A stretch of DNA of 26,380 nt from JAYGED01 sp046582565. Its GTDB lineage: Bacteria; Pseudomonadota; Alphaproteobacteria; JAAXGF01. Position 1 is the first letter of the stretch; the number at the start of each line of letters is the position of its first letter. The stretch spans positions 1 through 26,380 of the forward strand of contig JAYGED010000063.1 in the NCBI GenBank assembly GCA_046582565.1, given 5' to 3'. The notes beneath the pieces were generated by a model. That model saw only the letters and a list, made by a program, of their open reading frames with translations. It did no database searches and was not told where the DNA came from. The translations under genes were made by a program, and so were the position numbers. Below, in pieces: positions 17,221-25,514 of the stretch.

Positions 17221-17293
17221 GCGAGCAAGTGCTCGCCGCCGGCTTACCCGGCAAAAGCCTGCGTGGCACTTGAACGCAGGGAGCCCTTCGGGC
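17221..17293. other. Cluster of four consecutive hairpins in convergent intergenic region
   Basis: Between the terminator and the end of the minus-strand transporter gene, 73 bp can fold into four stems. These are GCGAGC/GCTCGC (17221-17236), GCCGG/CCGGC (17238-17252), CCTGCGT/ACGCAGG (17258-17280) and GCCC/GGGC (17283-17293). CAAGTGC (17226-17232) can instead pair with GCACTTG (17266-17272), offering an alternative fold. No T tract follows on either strand. It may be the 3' structure of the transporter mRNA, a repeat element or a small RNA; nothing here decides which. Confidence 0.45.
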
Positions 17294-17299
17294 GACCGC

Positions 17300-19081
17300 C
17301 TAAAGCGGCCAGACCCAGGGGATCATCGGCAGGGTTATGATGATGAGGAGGATTTCGAGCGGCAGGCCCATGCGCCAGTAATCGCTGAAGTGATAGCCGC
17401 CCGGACCCATGATCAGCATATTGTTCTGATGGCCTATGGGGGTCAGAAAGGCGCAGGAGGCGGCGACCGCCACGGTCATCAGGAAGGGATCCGCGTTGAC
17501 CCCGAGCTGGCTGGCGATGCCGACGCTGATCGGCGCCATGACCACGGCGGTGGCGGCGTTGTTCATGATGTCGGACAGGGTCATGGTGACCACCATCAGT
17601 ATGGCGAGTATGTAGACCGGCGGCAGCCCGGCGCCGTAATTCAGTATCAGACCGGCGATCAGTTGCGTCGCACCGGTGGTTTCCAGGGCCTCGCCGACCG
17701 GGATCATGGCGCCGAGCAGCAGAATCACCGGCCAGTCGACGCTTTCATAGATTTCCCGGGGCGGCACGATGCGAAGCATGATCATGGCCAGGGCTGCCAG
17801 CGCCAGGGCAATGGTGAAGGGCAGGGTGCCGGTAGCGGCGGCGATAATCGCGGCGGCGAAGATGCCGGCGCAGAGTCCGGCCTGGTTGCGCTTGCCGATT
17901 TGCAGGCCGCGTTCCGCCAGGGGCAGACAGCCGATTTTTGCAATAGCCTCGGACAATCGGTCGGCATCGCCCTGCAACAGCAGCACGTCGCCGGCCTTGA
18001 TTGTCAGCGACATCAACCGTTCGCGTATGGGCCGGCCCTGGCGCGAAACGGCCAGCAGGGTGACGCCATAGCGGGTGCGCAGGCGTTCGGATTGAACGCT
18101 GCTCCGCTCGATGCGCGCGCGCGGCGGCACCACCGCTTCCATGAGGATGACATTCTCGGCCGACAGCAGGCTGGTCTTCGGCCCCTCGACGCCGACCACC
18201 TCGAGATTGAGTGTGGTCATGAAGCTGTCGATATCGTCGGGGCCGGCCTCGATGATCAGCAAATCGCCGGCTTGAATTGTCTCCAGCCGGGCGACGCCGA
18301 AGCCACGCCGGCCTTTACGGATGACGCCGACGATGAGCGCCCCTGTATCGGCCGCCATTTCTTCGATATCATGGACCGTCAGACCGACCGCCGGGGAGTC
18401 CTCGGGCACCCGCGCCTCGGAGACATAGTCTTCCAGGTCGAAAAACTCCCGGGAGGACAATCTGCGGCGACGCTTGGCCGGGATCAGGCGCCAGCCAATG
18501 GTGGAGATGAAGATCACCCCGGCCAGCGCCGCGACGATGCCGACCGGGGTAAAATCAAACATGCCGAACGGCTCTCCCGCCGACTTTTCCCTGAAGGTGG
18601 CGATGATGATATTGGGCGGCGTGCCGATCATGGTCACCAGGCCGCCGAGGATTGAGCCGAACGACAGCGGCATCAGGATCACGGCGGGCGATTGTTTTGC
18701 CTTGTTGGCCGCCCGTATGGCGACCGGCATGAGTAGCGCCAAGGCGCCGACATTGTTCATGATCGCCGAAAGTCCGGCGCCGAGGCCACTGAGCGCCGCG
18801 ACGTCGAAGCTGAGGCGTTTGGCGTTCAGGGTGACATGGCGGGAGATTAGATCCACCGCGCCCGAATTCGACAGCGCCCGCGAGATGATCAGCACCATGG
18901 CGACGGTCACCGTGGCCGGGTGGCCCAGCCCGTCGAACGCCGCGCCATAAGGCACCACGCCGGCCAGCACCGACATTAGCAGGGCCAGGAACGCGACAAT
19001 GTCGTACCGCCACCGCCCCCAGATGAATAACACCAGGGAGACAGCGAGAATGGTAAATATGGCCGCCTGCTCATAGGGCAT
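17300..19081 (-). CDS. SLC13/DASS-family transporter with two RCK_C (TrkA-C) domains
   Basis: Inner-membrane anion symporter of 593 residues. This family moves sulfate, phosphate or dicarboxylates with sodium or protons. The first membrane half contains SAIMNNVGALALLMPVA and MIGTPPNIIIA. The second contains LSDIMNNAATAVVMAPIS and TPIGHQNNMLIMGPGGY. These are the paired re-entrant motifs of the family, with MNN in place of SNT. Between them lie two cytoplasmic TrkA-C modules (about residues 205-285 and 310-385), which are presumed ligand sensors. ATG 19081 (MPYEQAAIFT) is preferred; an in-frame GTG at 19123 would add a basic, unconserved-looking tail. No clear ribosome site precedes either. 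The promoter would lie in the 115 bp shared with the divergent PpiC gene. Confidence 0.88.
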   Translation of the reverse strand: MPYEQAAIFTILAVSLVLFIWGRWRYDIVAFLALLMSVLAGVVPYGAAFDGLGHPATVTVAMVLIISRALSNSGAVDLISRHVTLNAKRLSFDVAALSGLGAGLSAIMNNVGALALLMPVAIRAANKAKQSPAVILMPLSFGSILGGLVTMIGTPPNIIIATFREKSAGEPFGMFDFTPVGIVAALAGVIFISTIGWRLIPAKRRRRLSSREFFDLEDYVSEARVPEDSPAVGLTVHDIEEMAADTGALIVGVIRKGRRGFGVARLETIQAGDLLIIEAGPDDIDSFMTTLNLEVVGVEGPKTSLLSAENVILMEAVVPPRARIERSSVQSERLRTRYGVTLLAVSRQGRPIRERLMSLTIKAGDVLLLQGDADRLSEAIAKIGCLPLAERGLQIGKRNQAGLCAGIFAAAIIAAATGTLPFTIALALAALAMIMLRIVPPREIYESVDWPVILLLGAMIPVGEALETTGATQLIAGLILNYGAGLPPVYILAILMVVTMTLSDIMNNAATAVVMAPISVGIASQLGVNADPFLMTVAVAASCAFLTPIGHQNNMLIMGPGGYHFSDYWRMGLPLEILLIIITLPMIPWVWPL

Positions 19082-19196
19082 TGAACGTTGCGCTGTTATC
19101 GTTGCACGTCGTATTGTCCGCACTCTTCGTGACTATAGGGCGTTTTTGTACTGCCGGTCCGGTCACTGTCCAGACGCTCCTCGAAAGGGTATCACC

Positions 19197-20057
19197 ATGA
19201 TACGCGGTTTGGCGCTCCTTGGGGCGCTTGCGGTTGTTTCTACAATCGGGTTGCTGCCCTTCGACGCATCCCAGGCGCAGACAGAGCCGGATCCTGTCGT
19301 TGCCATGGTCAACGGCGAGGAGATTCTCAATTCGGACATGGTCATGTTCCATTCCTCCCTGCCCGAGCAATATCGCCAGGTCAGCATTGAGAGGCTGTAT
19401 AGCCAGCTCCTTGAAGGTCTGGTTGAAAGCAGGCTGCTGGCTCAGGCAGCGATAGCGGCCGGCATGATGGACAATCCCGAGGTCAAACTGCGGTTGGCCT
19501 ATGTCACCAAGGATGTGCTGCAACAAAGCTATCTCGACCAGCTGCTGGAGGTGGAGATTACCGAAGAACGCCAGCGCACGGCCTATGCGGCGACGGTCGG
19601 CGACGTGCCCGGCGAAGAGCAAGTCAGCGCCCGCCATATCCTGCTCGAAGACGAAGCCGCCGCCCGGGCGGTTATCGCGGAGCTCGACGGCGGCGCCGAT
19701 TTCGCCGGCTTGGCTAAAGATCGCTCGACGGGACCATCGGGGCCTGGTGGCGGCGATCTTGGCTTTTTCACCAAGGAACAGATGGTGGCGCCCTTCGCCG
19801 AGGCGGCGTTCGCCATGGCCCCCGGCGAATACAGCAAGGAACCCGTAGAGACCCAATTCGGCTGGCATGTCATCAAGGTCGAGGACCGGCGCATTACAGA
19901 GCCGCCGACCTTCGAGGAAAGCCAGGCTGAGATCGGCCAGCAATTGGCCAAGGAATTTGTTCTCGATTTGATGGCGAAGCTTCATAAAACCGCCGAGATA
20001 ACCCGCTTCGATGCGAATGGATACCCGATCGAAGCGCCCCCTGCGGCTGTCCAGTAG
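19197..20057 (+). CDS. Periplasmic PpiC-type peptidyl-prolyl isomerase
   Basis: Protein-folding helper of 286 residues related to SurA/PrsA/parvulin. A signal peptide (MIRGLALLGALAVVSTIGLL, cleavage near SQA-QT) points to the periplasm. An N-terminal helical chaperone part (VAMVNGEEILNSDMVMF) is followed by one parvulin domain at about 135-225. Its motifs are VSARHILLEDEAAA, FAGLAKDRSTGPSGPGGGDLG, FAEAAFAM and TQFGWHVIKVEDRR. AAAGGG precedes ATG 19197. It is followed after 17 bp by the PLP-enzyme gene, so the two may share a transcript. Proteins like this assist outer-membrane protein folding; specific clients are unknown. Confidence 0.9.
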   Translation: MIRGLALLGALAVVSTIGLLPFDASQAQTEPDPVVAMVNGEEILNSDMVMFHSSLPEQYRQVSIERLYSQLLEGLVESRLLAQAAIAAGMMDNPEVKLRLAYVTKDVLQQSYLDQLLEVEITEERQRTAYAATVGDVPGEEQVSARHILLEDEAAARAVIAELDGGADFAGLAKDRSTGPSGPGGGDLGFFTKEQMVAPFAEAAFAMAPGEYSKEPVETQFGWHVIKVEDRRITEPPTFEESQAEIGQQLAKEFVLDLMAKLHKTAEITRFDANGYPIEAPPAAVQ

Positions 20058-20074
20058 GTCGGGGCGATACAGGC

Positions 20075-21223
20075 ATGAAATTATCTGAACTACAGACTCC
20101 GTCCCTGGTTCTCGACCGCCCGCGGCTGGCCGCCAATATCGCCGCCATGTCGGCGCGAATGACCGAGCAGGGGGTCAATCTCCGGCCCCACCTCAAGACC
20201 GCTAAATCGGCTGACGTCGCTCGTCTGGCGACCGCCGCCCACAGCGGCGGGATCACCGTGTCGACCCTTGCTGAAGCGGCCTATTTCGCGGCCAACGGCT
20301 TTCGCGACATCACCTATGCGGTGGGCATTGCACCGGCCAAGCTGCCCCGTGTCGCGGCCCTGTGCCGCGACGGCCTGCGCATGGCCGTGGTCACCGACAG
20401 TGTCGCGGTGGCGCAGGAAATTGCCCGGACGCCCGATTGCGGCGACGGCATCGGTGTTTTTATCAAGATCGACTGCGGCCTTGGCCGGGCGGGTATCCGC
20501 GCCGACGATGACGCCTTGATCGCCATAGCCCAGGCGCTTGGAGGCAGTGATTCTACTGGCTCGTCAGCCAGCCTGCGCGGCGTTTTCACCCATGCCGGAC
20601 ATTCCTATGGCTGCGCCACCGTTGCCGAGATCGAGATCGTCGCCGAAGCGGAACGCCAGGCCGTGCTCAGAGCTGCGCAACGGTTGGCGGAAGCCGGTAT
20701 CGCCTGCCCCGAGGTCAGCGTCGGCTCGTCGCCGACCGCGCGCTTCGGGCGCAGTTTCGAGGGCGTCACCGAGGCCCGCCCCGGCGTCTATATGTTCAAC
20801 GACGCCTTCCAGGTCGGTCTCGGCTGCTGCCGCCACGATGAGGTCGCCCTGACAGTATTGACCACGGTCATCGGCCAGCGCCGCGACCTCAACATGCTGT
20901 TGATCGACGCCGGCGCCCTGGCGCTGTCCAAGGACCGATCGACCGCCAGCCAGGCCGAGGACGTGGGCTTTGGGCTGGTCTATGACGCCTCCGGCGAACG
21001 CCGCCTGGAGGGTTTGCGGGTCGCTGCCGTGCATCAGGAGCACGGCCTCATCGAACCGGTCGATGACAGCGCCCAAATCCCCTTCGATGACCTGCCCATC
21101 GGCGCCCGCCTCAGGATCATGCCCAACCACGTCTGCATGACCGCCGCCGCCTACGACCGCTACCATGTGGTGGACGGCGGCGACGAAATCATCGGCGAAT
21201 GGGATCGCGCCAGCGGCTGGTAG
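20075..21223 (+). CDS. PLP-dependent D-threonine aldolase / D-serine dehydratase-like protein
   Basis: Fold-type III PLP enzyme of 382 residues with an alanine-racemase-like N-terminal barrel and a D-serine dehydratase-like C-terminal domain. RPHLKTAKS contains the likely PLP lysine K41. The barrel continues through GVFIKIDCGLGRAGI, FTHAGHSYGC and SVGSSPTARFG. The metal pair typical of this family is seen in PNHVCMTAAAY (H351, C353). Members cleave D-threonine or D-3-hydroxyaspartate, or dehydrate D-serine, and sequence alone does not separate these. Start ATG 20075 is 17 bp after the PpiC stop, with a weak GGGGCG as possible ribosome site. Cytoplasmic; could supply glycine or pyruvate from D-amino acids. 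Confidence 0.87.
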   Translation: MKLSELQTPSLVLDRPRLAANIAAMSARMTEQGVNLRPHLKTAKSADVARLATAAHSGGITVSTLAEAAYFAANGFRDITYAVGIAPAKLPRVAALCRDGLRMAVVTDSVAVAQEIARTPDCGDGIGVFIKIDCGLGRAGIRADDDALIAIAQALGGSDSTGSSASLRGVFTHAGHSYGCATVAEIEIVAEAERQAVLRAAQRLAEAGIACPEVSVGSSPTARFGRSFEGVTEARPGVYMFNDAFQVGLGCCRHDEVALTVLTTVIGQRRDLNMLLIDAGALALSKDRSTASQAEDVGFGLVYDASGERRLEGLRVAAVHQEHGLIEPVDDSAQIPFDDLPIGARLRIMPNHVCMTAAAYDRYHVVDGGDEIIGEWDRASGW

Positions 21224-21312
21224 GCCGGTGAAGTGACATGATCCAAATCAAGGACATTGATCTATAGGGATGCAATTCTGGGTCTGTAGATCATGGATTG
21301 AGGTCCCATTTA

Positions 21313-21762
21313 ATGGGTCAGTTTCAACTGTCGCCACTCCGGGGAGACCGCATTCTTCAAGCCTATCCGCTGGTGCGCGCGTCGGGCGGCGCGCTTTCGA
21401 TCGAAGAGTGGCGCGCCTACGTGAAAGCCATGCTGGGCACCAGGGCCCGCGATGGGCATTGCTGCGACATCGTCGGTATCCGTTCGACCAACGGCTATCT
21501 GCGCGGCATGTTCACCTATCATGCAAAACCCGATCTGCATCATGGGCGAACCCTCGATGTGGAGTATTTCGTCCTGGAGAGCGTCTATTCGCCCCGCGAA
21601 ATTATCGCCGTACTCATGGCCGGTGTCAAGAACGAGGCCCGCAAGCTCGGCTGCAATGCGATCCACGCCAAGACGCCGGTGGCGAAAAACTGGCTGTCCG
21701 AGATGCTCGAGGCGCGCGATTATAGCAACAACACCCGGATGTGGTGCAAACGGGCCGATTGA
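21313..21762 (+). CDS. Hypothetical protein, possibly GNAT-fold
   Basis: I do not recognise this 149-residue protein with certainty. ATG 21313 follows GAGG (21300-21303) at nine bases, so it is chosen over an in-frame TTG at 21298. The predicted order is an alpha/beta mix: GGALSIEEWRAYVKAML, a strand CCDIVGIRS, a strand GYLRGMFTYHA, a strand LDVEYFVL, a helix REIIAVLMAGVKNEARKLG, a strand CNAIHAKTP and a final helix/strand. This order, and the GCNAIHAKTP-like end, resemble the second half of an acetyltransferase, but no acetyl-CoA loop (R/Q-x-x-G-x-G/A) is seen. It is soluble, has no signal peptide and is rich in aromatic and histidine residues. Flanking gaps are 89 and 64 bp. Confidence 0.7.
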   Translation: MGQFQLSPLRGDRILQAYPLVRASGGALSIEEWRAYVKAMLGTRARDGHCCDIVGIRSTNGYLRGMFTYHAKPDLHHGRTLDVEYFVLESVYSPREIIAVLMAGVKNEARKLGCNAIHAKTPVAKNWLSEMLEARDYSNNTRMWCKRAD

Positions 21763-21826
21763 TTCCATTCCAGCTGTGATACATCTGGTCCTCCGGCGGG
21801 TGGTAATCTTGGAGGATCGGTTCTTG

Positions 21827-23518
21827 GTGAAATTCATACAGTTATTCATCGTCGTGGTTATCTGTGGGTCGGCGTCATCTTCCGCGTCGCAGGCTGCCCC
21901 GGCGCGCTACATGATCGCCGCCGCTAATCCCTATGCCGCCCAGGCCGGCCTCGACATGCTGGCCCGGGGCGGCAGCGCGGTCGATGCCGCGATCGCAGCC
22001 CAGATGGTTCTCAATCTGGTGGAGCCCCAGTCATCGGGCCTCGGCGGCGGCGGCTTCATGTTGACCTATGACGCCGCTGACGGCGCCACCTGGGCCTACG
22101 ACGGCCGCGAGACCGCCCCGGCGGCGGTGACGCCCGCCTTGTTCCTCGACGGGCAGGGCGCGCCGCTTAAGTTTTACGACGCGGCCATCGGCGGCCGTGG
22201 GGTGGGGGTTCCGGGCCTGGTCGCCATGCTCGAAATGGCCCATAAAACCCACGGAAAACTGCCCTGGGCGATCTTGTTTGAGCCCGCTATCACCCTGGCA
22301 GAAAAAGGTTTTTCCCTATCGCCCCGGCTCCATGAGCTGATCATTGGGGCGCGCGATGTCGGCCGTTACGAGACGGCCCGGAACTATTTCTTCACGGCCG
22401 AGGGCCTGCCCAAGCCTGTCGGCACGACAATGATCAACCGGGACCTCGCGGCCACTCTGCGCGCCATCGCCGCCCACGGCGCTGCGGCCTTCTACGAGGG
22501 CGAGATCGCCGCCGACATGGTGGCCGCTATAGGGGCGCCTTTGGATAATCCCGGCCTGATGACCCTGGCCGACCTTGCCGGTTATAGGGCCAAGCGCCGC
22601 GATGCGGTCTGTGGGGCTTACCGCCAATTTCGGGTCTGCGGCATGGGTCCGCCGTCCTCGGGCGGCGTCACCACGCTGCAGATACTCGGCCTGCTGGAAG
22701 GCTTCGATCTGGCGTCCCTGGCCCCCGGCTCTGTCGAGGCGGTGCATCTGATTTCCGAAGCGAGCCGCTTGGCTTATGCGGACAGGGCGCGCTATCTCGC
22801 CGATGGCGATTTCCATCCGGTGCCGGTCCGTGGATTGCTCGATAGGAGCTATCTCGCGGCCCGTAGCGCCGCCATCGACCTCGACTTCAGCATGGGGCAG
22901 GCGGCGCCGGGTGATCCGCCGTTTGACGATAGTGGATTAGCCGCCGATGGTCCTGGTAACGAGGGTCTCTCGACCAGCCATCTCGCCGTGATCGATAGCG
23001 CGGGCAATGCGGTTTCCTTCACATCCAGCATCGAGAGCGCGTTTGGCTCGCGGATCATGGTGCGGGGGTTCTTGCTCAACAACCAGCTCACCGATTTCTC
23101 GTTTCGCCCCGAGATCGGCGGCGTGGTTGTGGCCAACCGCGTCGAGGCGCTCAAGCGGCCGCGTTCTTCCATGGCGCCGACTCTGGTGTTCGACGCAGAC
23201 GGCCGCCTTAAGGTAAGCATTGGGTCACCGGGGGGATCGCGAATTATCGGCTATGTAGTGCAAAGCCTGGTCGCTATCCTCGATTGGGGGCTGGAGCTGC
23301 GCCACGCCATTGCCCTGCCCCATCACGTTAACCGCAACGGCCCCATCGATCTCGAGGAAGGCACGCCGCTTGAAGCACTCCGCCCGGCGCTTGAAGCGCT
23401 CGGTCACGAGGTCAGAATACGGCCTCTGACGAGCGGTCTGCATGGCGTTTCTGTGACCGGCCCGGGTCTGGCGGGGGGCGCCGATCCGCGCCGGGAAGGA
23501 GTCGTCCTGGGTGATTGA
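21827..23518 (+). CDS. ggt: Gamma-glutamyltransferase (glutathione hydrolase)
   Basis: N-terminal-nucleophile hydrolase of 563 residues, exported and self-cleaved into large and small subunits. It removes the gamma-glutamyl group from glutathione and related peptides. A signal peptide (MKFIQLFIVVVICGSASSS) precedes ARYMIAAANPYAAQAGLDML. The large subunit shows SAVDAAIAAQMVLNLVEPQS, SGLGGGGFML and DGRETAPAA. The cleavage site is GLSTSHLAVID with nucleophile Thr383, then NAVSFTSSIESAFGSR and GFLLNNQLTDFS. GSPGGSRIIGYV occurs later. GGAGGA at 21811-21816 is followed by TTG 21824 and GTG 21827; either may start, and GTG is used here. The open frame runs far upstream, but that overlaps the previous gene. 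This role in glutathione breakdown may connect with the thiol dioxygenase at 6701 (inference). Confidence 0.92.
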   Translation: MKFIQLFIVVVICGSASSSASQAAPARYMIAAANPYAAQAGLDMLARGGSAVDAAIAAQMVLNLVEPQSSGLGGGGFMLTYDAADGATWAYDGRETAPAAVTPALFLDGQGAPLKFYDAAIGGRGVGVPGLVAMLEMAHKTHGKLPWAILFEPAITLAEKGFSLSPRLHELIIGARDVGRYETARNYFFTAEGLPKPVGTTMINRDLAATLRAIAAHGAAAFYEGEIAADMVAAIGAPLDNPGLMTLADLAGYRAKRRDAVCGAYRQFRVCGMGPPSSGGVTTLQILGLLEGFDLASLAPGSVEAVHLISEASRLAYADRARYLADGDFHPVPVRGLLDRSYLAARSAAIDLDFSMGQAAPGDPPFDDSGLAADGPGNEGLSTSHLAVIDSAGNAVSFTSSIESAFGSRIMVRGFLLNNQLTDFSFRPEIGGVVVANRVEALKRPRSSMAPTLVFDADGRLKVSIGSPGGSRIIGYVVQSLVAILDWGLELRHAIALPHHVNRNGPIDLEEGTPLEALRPALEALGHEVRIRPLTSGLHGVSVTGPGLAGGADPRREGVVLGD

Positions 23519-23633
23519 GCCTGGGGTTACAATTAACGAATCTGAAACAGGATTTTGATATTTTGTCACTTATTGTCGGCCCGGAGTGGGGTCGCCTTAC
23601 GGGAACCCGTATATTATTGAAAAAATATTCTAG

Positions 23634-24563
23634 ATGGACAGCCATAAACTAAAAACCGCGTCCGTAGTGCTTTTCGAAACCAACGGCGAAATGCGCCGTT
23701 TGGTGAAATCCGCCCTGCTCGGAATCGGTTTTGGATTCGTTCATGATTGCCGGACCATAGAACAGGTGCGCGACGCCGCGGTCGGCGACACCAAACCGGA
23801 TGTTTTCTGCCTCGATCTCGATAGTGATAAGGACGTTATCTGCTCCACGATCTCTGAGATTCGCCACTCGCAACTTGGCGATAATCCATTTGTCATCATC
23901 ATCGGTATGACTCAGTATCCCGAAGAGATGACTATCCAATCCATTCTCGACGCCGGCACCGACGATCTGGTCGCTAAGCCGGTATCGAGTAAAATTCTAG
24001 CCGAGCGCATTGCCTATCTCTCCCAGAATCGCAAGGACTTCGTGGCGACCCCCGGCTACCTCGGCCCGCAGCGGGCAAAGGGCGTTCGTCCCGATGATGA
24101 GGAGACAGCCAAGGTCAAGGTGCCGAACAGCCTAAACATTAAAGTATCGGGCCGGGCCCTTACGAAAATCGATGAGATCGAAATCCAGCGCGCTGCCAAT
24201 AGTTTCACCCTGCAGCGGCTTTACGGCATCATGCTGCCGATCATCAATATTTCCTCGGAAATGGCTGAGGTCGCCTCGGCGAATCCCAGCGAACACGGGT
24301 TCGACAAGGAAATTTCAAAAATTGTTGTCTTGTTGAGCGAGGTCAAGGGTATCGAAATGCCGGATACCGTGCGCGATCTGAATCATCTCACCAGCTCCCT
24401 GGAAAAGGTGGTCGAGCAGCTTGTTCAGGCGCCGACGCCGTCGTCCCGGCAGTTTGAGATCGTCCGCCTGCATGCCCAGGCCATCGCCGCGACCATGCGC
24501 GGCGACGATGAAGGTTCCGGTGATGTTGTGACGGCCTTCGGCGATGCGTTCCAAGCTTCATAA
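23634..24563 (+). CDS. Orphan response-regulator-like protein with helical C-terminus
   Basis: Protein of 309 residues. Residues 10-130 form a receiver domain with phospho-acceptor D61 (VFCLDLDSD), T93 (IIIGMTQ) and K115 (DLVAKPVSS). The usual double-acid pocket (DD) reads E15-T16, so magnesium binding may be altered. Residues 150-309 are mostly helical, with a region that looks amphipathic (TLQRLYGIMLPIINISSEM, then LNHLTSSLEKVVEQLV). No DNA-binding, GGDEF or HPt signature is visible. No histidine kinase gene is adjacent. ATG 23634 lacks a clear ribosome site. The 115-bp upstream gap is AT-rich (TATATTATTG), consistent with its own promoter. The base composition looks less GC-biased than its neighbours, with more codons ending in A or T. 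Confidence 0.8.
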   Translation: MDSHKLKTASVVLFETNGEMRRLVKSALLGIGFGFVHDCRTIEQVRDAAVGDTKPDVFCLDLDSDKDVICSTISEIRHSQLGDNPFVIIIGMTQYPEEMTIQSILDAGTDDLVAKPVSSKILAERIAYLSQNRKDFVATPGYLGPQRAKGVRPDDEETAKVKVPNSLNIKVSGRALTKIDEIEIQRAANSFTLQRLYGIMLPIINISSEMAEVASANPSEHGFDKEISKIVVLLSEVKGIEMPDTVRDLNHLTSSLEKVVEQLVQAPTPSSRQFEIVRLHAQAIAATMRGDDEGSGDVVTAFGDAFQAS

Positions 24564-24806
24564 GACCACCCCATAGCGGCCCTTAAATCCGCAACTAGCC
24601 TTTGGCTAGGGGTTGTCGTCAGCCGCATTCCACCCGACATGATGATAGGGTAGTATGCTGGTAAAAGCATTTGCGGCGGGGTGAAGCATGGCGACAAATC
24701 CACCACCAAAACTTTCTTCTGAGCTCCCTCGGGCGCAACAGAGTCCCAAAACGACGGGCGCTATCTTGCGCCAGGGCGCCATGACACCCCAGGGTGCCAT
24801 AGACCT

Positions 24807-25505
24807 ATGTGCGCGGCCTGTGAAATACGGGAATTTACCTTCTGCTCGGTGCTCCACGACGAAGAACTCGACCATCTCCAGGCGATCGTGCGCAGAGTCC
24901 GTATAACCTCGCGCCAAATGCTGTTTCAGGAAGGCGACGATGCCGATAATGTCTACAACATCCTGTCCGGCGTCATGAAGCTTTACAAGCTTCTGCCCGA
25001 TGGGCGGCGGCAGATCACCGGATTTGTCTACCAGGGCGATTTTCTCGGCATTGCATCGGCCGGCACCCATTCCTACAGCGTCGAGGCGGTGACCGAAGTG
25101 AGCCTGTGCCGGTTTCCCCGCGCCAAACTCTATCAATTGTTCGACCGCTTCCCCAAGTTACAGAGTCGGTTACTCGGGATCGCCACCGACGAACTCACCG
25201 CCGCCCAGGACCAGATGCTGCTGCTCGGGCGTAAGACGGCCTCGGAAAAGCTAGCCTCCTTTCTGCTCTCCCTGGCCCGCCGCATGGCGCCGCCCGGCTT
25301 CGATGACGATGAAGAGGTCATGGCCGGCCCGATTCCGGTGCCGATGAACAGAAGCGATATCGCCGATTATCTCGGCCTGACCATGGAAACGGTCAGCCGT
25401 ACCTTGAGCCGGCTCAAGAAGGCGGGGCACATAGCGATTCCCAACGCCCATCACATCGACATTGCCCAGCCCGAAGCCCTGCGCGACATAGCTGAAGGAT
25501 TCTAA
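24807..25505 (+). CDS. Crp/Fnr-family regulator with Fnr-type cysteine cluster
   Basis: Cytoplasmic transcription regulator of 232 residues. It has the four cysteines expected for an oxygen-sensing iron-sulfur cluster: C2, C5 and C13 (MCAACEIREFTFC, spacing C-x2-C-x7-C) plus C101 (VSLCRFPR). The cyclic-nucleotide-binding fold spans about 15-140 (LFQEGDDADNVYNILSG, GFVYQGDFLGIA). The C-terminal HTH has MNRSDIADYLGLTMETVSR, and its E-T-V-S-R recognition helix resembles that of Fnr/FixK, which bind TTGAT-type sites. ATG 24807 makes an unusually short N-terminus, so the first cysteine follows directly; AGGGTG (about 11 bp upstream) is a weak ribosome site. It is followed after 9 bp by the SDR gene. 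Probably controls anaerobic or redox genes, which are not in this window. Confidence 0.9.
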   Translation: MCAACEIREFTFCSVLHDEELDHLQAIVRRVRITSRQMLFQEGDDADNVYNILSGVMKLYKLLPDGRRQITGFVYQGDFLGIASAGTHSYSVEAVTEVSLCRFPRAKLYQLFDRFPKLQSRLLGIATDELTAAQDQMLLLGRKTASEKLASFLLSLARRMAPPGFDDDEEVMAGPIPVPMNRSDIADYLGLTMETVSRTLSRLKKAGHIAIPNAHHIDIAQPEALRDIAEGF

Positions 25506-25514
25506 TAAATAATC

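Noticed and set aside
17201..18655. Long open reading frame on the plus strand, antisense to the SLC13 transporter
   Set aside because: Its product is a compositionally biased string rich in Gly, Asp, Gln and Arg with no domain. The minus strand encodes clear SLC13 motifs over the same bases, so this is a GC-rich shadow.
19082..19196. Promoter boxes in the divergent gap between the SLC13 and PpiC genes
   Set aside because: No -35/-10 pair with acceptable spacing could be picked by eye on either strand; the gap must contain promoters but they cannot be placed.
23519..23633. EcfG-type general-stress promoter (GGAAC) upstream of the receiver gene
   Set aside because: GGAAC is present near 23602, but no CGTT follows at 16-17 bp.
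24595..24609. CTAGCC-TTT-GGCTAG hairpin after the receiver gene as a terminator
   Set aside because: The stem is only six pairs with a 3-nt loop and no T tract follows. Possible, but too weak to annotate.
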